Source: Oscillospiraceae bacterium
Lineage (GTDB): Bacteria > Bacillota > Clostridia > Oscillospirales > Oscillospiraceae
NCBI GenBank assembly: GCA_016287555.1
Contig: JAEFAK010000070.1
Location: forward strand, 1-8,518
Direction of reading: 5' to 3'
Length of the DNA stretch: 8,518 nucleotides
The first letter of the stretch is position 1. Each line of letters begins with the position of its first letter. A program made the translations under genes and the position numbers. This document shows positions 5,710 to 8,518 of this stretch, piece by piece. The notes under the pieces are model-generated. The model was not told where the DNA came from and did not search any database. It worked only from the letters and a program-made list of their open reading frames with translations.

Positions 5710-6322
5710 CTTTATTTCCCTTCCCTTCGGGGTCTTCCCAATAGAGATTTCCCTTTCGTATATTCTCGCGGAGTATGGCGTCGGTCGCCTCGAAGAGCCT
5801 TTCCGAGCCGAGGCGCGTCCGGCCCTGGCGGCGGTAGACCTTGTCCGCGGAGATGCCGTTGTCCTTCCAGTCGCAGCCGTCGTTGCTGTTTATGAGCAGG
5901 AGCGGCTGCATATTGTCCATGGCGTGGGCAAAGCGCGCCTCAAGCGTCTCGCCCGCCTCGAACTCGTCGAATATCGCGGTCAGCTCGGCCCTCTGATCGT
6001 CCGGGAGAAGGGCGAATATCTTTTCCTTCGCCGCCTCCTCGCGCGCCTTCTGGGTCTTGACGCCCTCGGCGTCGTAGCAGTAGGTATCGCCCGCGTATAT
6101 CTCGACGACGTCGTGGATAAGGCACATTATGAGCACCCGCGCGATATCCGCTTCCCCGTCGGCGTATTCGCGCAGCAGATACGCCATTATCGCCATGTGC
6201 CAGGCGTGCTCGGCGTCGTTTTCGAGCCTGCCCGGGCCGGAGAGGTGCGTCCTGCGAAAGACGCTCTTCTCCTTGTCCAGCTCAAGCGCGAACGCGAGCT
6301 GCTTTGTCAGTCTTTCGTCCAT
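5702..6322 (-). CDS. HD-domain phosphohydrolase of the YfbR/HDDC2 type (probable 5'-deoxynucleotidase)
   Basis: A 206-residue metal-dependent phosphohydrolase of the HD_3 group. The metal ligands are H39 in ENDAEHAWHM, H70-D71 in LIHDVVEIYAGD, and D136 in FAHAMDNMQP. E74 and D79 follow the HD pair at +3 and +8, exactly as E72 and D77 do in E. coli YfbR, whose H33/H68/D69/D137 set also aligns well. YfbR hydrolyses deoxyribonucleoside 5'-monophosphates, so this enzyme may dephosphorylate dNMPs, including damaged ones; substrate specificity is inferred. The C-terminal quarter (SADKVYRRQGRTRLGSERLF) is typical of the larger HDDC2-like members. The ATG at 6322 has AGGAGA at 6328-6333. The gene follows the AT-rich nuclease gene after 42 bases and overlaps the DUF436 start by eight bases. 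GC content and codon use return to the local high-GC style here. Confidence 0.9.
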   Translation of the reverse strand: MDERLTKQLAFALELDKEKSVFRRTHLSGPGRLENDAEHAWHMAIMAYLLREYADGEADIARVLIMCLIHDVVEIYAGDTYCYDAEGVKTQKAREEAAKEKIFALLPDDQRAELTAIFDEFEAGETLEARFAHAMDNMQPLLLINSNDGCDWKDNGISADKVYRRQGRTRLGSERLFEATDAILRENIRKGNLYWEDPEGKGNKDV

Positions 6323-6338
6323 TTTTATCTCCTGTCAG

Positions 6339-6353
6339 CGCGGCTTTTCCGCG
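6339..6353 (-). other. Small GC hairpin in the leader of the HD-domain gene
   Basis: CGCGG and CCGCG flank a five-base loop in the 42-base gap after the AT-rich gene. No U tract follows, so it is not a standard terminator; it ends a few bases before the AGGAGA ribosome binding site at 6328-6333 and could mildly affect translation. It may be chance in GC-rich DNA. Confidence 0.2.
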
Positions 6354-6360
6354 AGCATGG
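6353..6360. repeat. Left copy of an 8-base direct repeat flanking the AT-rich gene
   Basis: GAGCATGG lies just beyond the stop-codon end of the CoiA-like gene and recurs in the same orientation at 7412-7419, just beyond its start. It could be a target-site duplication or insertion scar, but a shared 8-mer between two flanks of this size has a few percent chance of occurring at random. Confidence 0.25.
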
Positions 6361-6364
6361 TCCA

Positions 6365-7381
6365 TTAGCAGTCTTCTGTGAATCGACACTTCGGATAATT
6401 ACTGCATCCATAAAACTTTCGGCCTTCATTAATGCCCCTCTTCGCAGTTTTGAGGCGCATTTTTCCTCCGCAAAGAGGGCATTTAGTTAAATCACTGTCA
6501 TACCCTTTTCTTTCTCGGCTTATGATTCTTATTTGTTCCCTATATTCCTTAATTCTTGCTTCTAGGATTCTTTTTTCTTCTTCTTGCTGTTCTTTAGCTT
6601 CATCTATTTTTTCTTTCCATGGTGACTGTGATAATAGAACCCGCTCAGAATTAAAGAACTCATCTGGATTCATGTTTTCAGCCATTTCAAGATTCTGTAC
6701 AGAAATAGTTATATACTCATAAGCGTTTTCTTCGTTTATTATTCGATGAATAATATCTTCTGTTTCGCCAGCAAAAACAAAGACACTATACTGTTTATTG
6801 TTTTCTATCAGGTCTGGTCCTGCAGCTAGCATTTTTCTTCGCGCATATAGCCACTTGTAAGACAAGTCCTTGTAAATCCCCTCTAAATTGACGTCTCTTA
6901 TTTTCCAGTTGAGCGGGACAAACAGACTGTCCGGTTTGAGTCGACCCAAATATCCCTCTTTTTCCTTCTCCTTGCTCTCATCAAAGATCCATGCTATTCG
7001 TCTGCCGTTCTTGAGATGAAAAGATGTTCGAGATAAATACTCTTCTTCATTGATGGGACTATGTTGAAATTCAATAACAGTGTTTGTCTCCTCATCAAAA
7101 ACATCGGCTATATGAACTTCACCGGTTTCATCATCTTGGAATCGAACTTCTCGCTTTTCTTTTGGAAAATAATCCTGCATCCTCATGTGCCACTCAGACA
7201 TATAATCTTTATTTCGACTCATAAAGCAATCGGTTTTCTGCTTATGAGCAAAATGGGGCCTTCTATATTTCCCCTTTCTATGAATCAATGGCTCACCGCA
7301 AACAGGGCAAAAGCAATCTTTGTGCCGGGTGGCTTCATCTGCATATATTCGGTTTTTCTCTTTATCAAATGCGACAAACAA
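6365..7381 (-). CDS. CoiA-like nuclease with N-terminal CxxC domain and C-terminal topoisomerase-type zinc ribbon (AT-rich, likely acquired)
   Basis: The 338 residues have four parts. At 23-46 is a CoiA-type start, CFCPVCGEPLIHRKGKYR followed by HFAH. At about 60-165 is a PD-(D/E)xK-like nuclease core: SEWH (62-65), D93 in HIADVF, and E104-x-Q106 in VIEFQHS. At about 255-292 is a charged coiled coil. At 301-332 is a zinc ribbon with C301-x2-C304, C326 and C332 (FYGCSNYPKCRF), the topoisomerase I C4 type. CoiA is known from Gram-positive competence; no competence gene is nearby, so DNA processing or defence is equally possible. The start is TTG at 7381 with GAGGGA at 7391-7396; the protein beginning fits CoiA relatives and no ATG lies suitably placed. 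GC is far below the flanks (30-48% in lines I counted, versus about 60-70%), a sign of horizontal transfer. Confidence 0.85.
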   Translation of the reverse strand: MFVAFDKEKNRIYADEATRHKDCFCPVCGEPLIHRKGKYRRPHFAHKQKTDCFMSRNKDYMSEWHMRMQDYFPKEKREVRFQDDETGEVHIADVFDEETNTVIEFQHSPINEEEYLSRTSFHLKNGRRIAWIFDESKEKEKEGYLGRLKPDSLFVPLNWKIRDVNLEGIYKDLSYKWLYARRKMLAAGPDLIENNKQYSVFVFAGETEDIIHRIINEENAYEYITISVQNLEMAENMNPDEFFNSERVLLSQSPWKEKIDEAKEQQEEEKRILEARIKEYREQIRIISRERKGYDSDLTKCPLCGGKMRLKTAKRGINEGRKFYGCSNYPKCRFTEDC

Positions 7382-7390
7382 CTGTGTCTT

Positions 7391-7399
7391 TCCCTCTTT
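7391..7399 (-). promoter_or_regulatory. Ribosome binding site for the TTG start of the CoiA-like gene
   Basis: The minus strand reads AAAGAGGGA in the 18-base gap after the methyltransferase stop codon, about nine to eleven bases before TTG at 7381-7379. It supports the TTG as start, although the spacing is on the long side, so translation may be weak. Confidence 0.5.
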
Positions 7400-8146
7400 T
7401 TATTTGACCGAGAGCATGGCGAGCATCGTCGGGATGTTCAGCTCGTGCAGGCGGCCCTCGCCGTTGGTGTCCTCATAGAGCGCGAGGAGCGTGAAGCCGG
7501 CCTCGAGCTGCCCGTTTATCTGTTCTTCGAGCGTGTGGGAAAACTGCACGCCGGAGTCCGTCTCCCGGAGCTCGCGCATCTTCTCCGGGTCGTGCAGCGG
7601 GTCGAACGGGAGGCCGTTGACGATGCGCTCCTCGTCCTCGTCGACGATGAAGTTCACGAAGTGATCCGTCCCGGAAAGGAGCCTTCCGCCGGGCCTGAGC
7701 ACGCGAAAGCACTCGCGCCAGATGGGCTTGACCTCGGCCGCGTAGCAATTTGAGACGGGGTGGAAGACGAGGTCGAATTCCCCGTCTTCAAAGGGCAGGG
7801 GCTTCGTCATGTCCGCGCGGACGACGCGGATGGAGTACCCCTCCCGCGCGGCGACCGTGCGCTCGGTCTCGAGCTGCGCCTCGGAGTAGTCGAGGACGGT
7901 GCAGTCGGCCCCGAGCGCGGCGAATACCGGCATCTGCTGGCCGCCGCCGGAGGCGAGGCCGAGGACCTTTTTGCCCCGGAGCTCCCCGAACCACTCGTGC
8001 GGGACGGGCTTCGTCGCCGTGAGCAGCACGTCCCACTCGCCGTTTTTGGCCTTTTCGAAGACCTCGTGCGAGATGGGGCGGCCCCATTCCCAGCCGTCGC
8101 GCACCCAGCGGTCTATCGTCTCGGCGTTTATATCCTGATAATCCAT
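7400..8146 (-). CDS. Class I SAM-dependent methyltransferase, substrate unknown
   Basis: The 248-residue protein has a Rossmann-type methyltransferase core. Motif I is VLGLASGGGQQMPVFAALG (61-79), followed by the acidic strand TVLDYSEAQL (83-92), RADMTKPLPFEDGEFDLVF (110-128) carrying motifs II/III, and CFRVLRPGGRLL (146-157), the classic motif around the fifth strand. The N-terminal part, with NAETIDRWVRDGWEWG and the following helices, and the C-terminal EDTNGEGRLHELNIP are typical of a common Firmicutes family of small-molecule-type methyltransferases annotated only as class I SAM enzymes. Nothing identifies the acceptor. The ATG at 8146 has only a weak purine-rich site (GGGGGA) upstream and lies 18 bases after the flavin-binding-protein gene. 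The AT-rich CoiA-like gene begins 18 bases after its stop, and an eight-base sequence in its final codons recurs on the far side of that gene. Confidence 0.9.
   Translation of the reverse strand: MDYQDINAETIDRWVRDGWEWGRPISHEVFEKAKNGEWDVLLTATKPVPHEWFGELRGKKVLGLASGGGQQMPVFAALGADCTVLDYSEAQLETERTVAAREGYSIRVVRADMTKPLPFEDGEFDLVFHPVSNCYAAEVKPIWRECFRVLRPGGRLLSGTDHFVNFIVDEDEERIVNGLPFDPLHDPEKMRELRETDSGVQFSHTLEEQINGQLEAGFTLLALYEDTNGEGRLHELNIPTMLAMLSVK
7412..7419. repeat. Right copy of an 8-base direct repeat flanking the AT-rich gene
   Basis: This GAGCATGG copy falls inside the last codons of the methyltransferase gene. Together with 6353-6360 it brackets about 1.05 kb that contains the whole AT-rich CoiA-like gene. 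No inverted repeats or transposase accompany it. Confidence 0.25.
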
Positions 8147-8164
8147 GCGTCTCTTCCCCCGGCC

Positions 8165-8518
8165 TTAAGCTTCGTTTACCAGCTTCCCGGTGATGCATTC
8201 CGGCGTCAGGGCGAACATGAGCGTCGCCGGGCCGGAGCGCCTTATCTCGTTTTCGATGTAATCCTCGTCCTCCGTGAACTTGCGGCTCGGCTCCCTTGAT
8301 ATCCTGTATACGGTCTCCCGGTCCTCGACGAACTCTATCTTTCCGAAAACGACGACCGATCTGATATTCAGCGCCCACTCTCCGTCTTTGCGGAACCCCT
8401 CGTCGTAAACGCAGAAGGACGCCTTGTCATGCCGCATGATCGCGTCTATCTTATGGCCCTTTTTCCCGCCGTGAAAATAGAGCTTCCCATCCTGCTCGCA
8501 GTAGTAGTGCTTGATGGG
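8165..8518 (-). CDS. Pyridoxamine 5'-phosphate oxidase-like / NimA-type flavin-binding protein (N-terminus beyond window)
   Basis: The frame is open from the right edge at 8518 to the TAA at 8165, giving 117 residues of the C-terminal part. It begins at a strand, HYYCEQDGKLYFHGG, followed by KKGHKIDAIMRHDKASFCV, the FMN-binding and dimer-forming core seen in NimA-related split-barrel proteins (flavin or related cofactor, often annotated as pyridoxamine 5'-phosphate oxidase family). Then RSVVVFGKIEFVEDRE and a helical C-terminal section ending in PECITGKLVNEA match the family. An internal ATG at 8437 is not the start, because conserved sequence continues upstream of it. About 30-40 N-terminal residues are probably missing. 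NimA proteins are associated with nitroimidazole resistance, but most such chromosomal homologues have unknown roles, so no resistance is claimed. It is the most upstream gene seen in the transcription unit. Confidence 0.88.
   Translation of the reverse strand, partial: PIKHYYCEQDGKLYFHGGKKGHKIDAIMRHDKASFCVYDEGFRKDGEWALNIRSVVVFGKIEFVEDRETVYRISREPSRKFTEDEDYIENEIRRSGPATLMFALTPECITGKLVNEA

Noticed and set aside
5158..5895. 245-codon plus-strand open frame
   Set aside because: It is antisense to DUF436 and the HD gene, with Arg-rich low-complexity content and no motif.
6282..6365. 27-codon minus-strand open frame beginning as TAATG at the CoiA-like stop codon
   Set aside because: It has no convincing ribosome binding site of its own, runs into the HD gene in another frame and has no conserved-looking content; the TAATG overlap is likely chance.
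8165..8437. Flavin-binding protein starting at the internal ATG at 8437
   Set aside because: Family-conserved residues (YFHGG, GHKIDAI) continue in frame upstream to the window edge, so the gene is longer and only truncated by the window.
1..8518. CRISPR array, tRNA/rRNA genes, IS elements or an integrase-type mobile element
   Set aside because: No regularly spaced repeats, cloverleaf-like sequences, transposase/integrase motifs or paired terminal inverted repeats were seen on either strand; the only transfer signals are the GC drop and the 8-base repeat around the CoiA-like gene.

Overview
The window is a dense, one-direction stretch of bacterial chromosome. All twelve supported genes lie on the minus strand, so transcription runs from the right end of the window to the left. 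Intergenic gaps are at most 42 bases, and several neighbours overlap by 4 to 8 bases or are separated by only 3, so much of it probably forms one operon or a few nested ones. The first gene transcribed (right edge) and the last (left edge) are cut by the window. No tRNA, rRNA, CRISPR array, transposase or convincing promoter is visible, and no gene-free stretch exceeds 300 bases.

Organism: most of the window is GC-rich (roughly 60-70% by eye). It carries a DUF436/TIGR01440 (YwlG-type) gene, typical of Firmicutes, and purine-rich Shine-Dalgarno sites with ATG, GTG and TTG starts. AUA is used freely for isoleucine despite the high GC. This suggests a high-GC anaerobic Clostridia-like bacterium; the phylum assignment is an inference.

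Layout in transcription order: a NimA/PNPOx-like flavin-binding protein (partial); a class I SAM-dependent methyltransferase; an AT-rich CoiA-like nuclease with a C-terminal zinc ribbon, which looks foreign; a YfbR/HDDC2-type HD phosphohydrolase; a DUF436 protein; a two-domain protein joining a Cys-rich N-terminal domain to a YdeI-like domain; a DUF5131 (phage Gp37/Gp68) Fe-S protein; a six-helix-type membrane protein; an AlkD-type DNA alkylation repair glycosylase; a family 6 UDG-superfamily (deoxyinosine) glycosylase; a TRAM-less RlmD/RlmC-like rRNA uracil methyltransferase; and a GNAT acetyltransferase (partial).

Function: the left half holds a tightly coupled set in which a membrane protein, two base-excision DNA glycosylases of different chemistry (alkylated bases, deaminated adenine) and an RNA m5U methyltransferase are joined by ATGA overlaps or a 3-base gap. 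A probable deoxynucleotidase lies upstream. A nucleic-acid damage/nucleotide-quality theme is plausible but unproven; the rest reads as a mixed accessory-housekeeping operon. The points most worth following up are the AT-rich CoiA-like gene, the fusion protein and the paired glycosylases. I found no clear evidence of a wholly new system.
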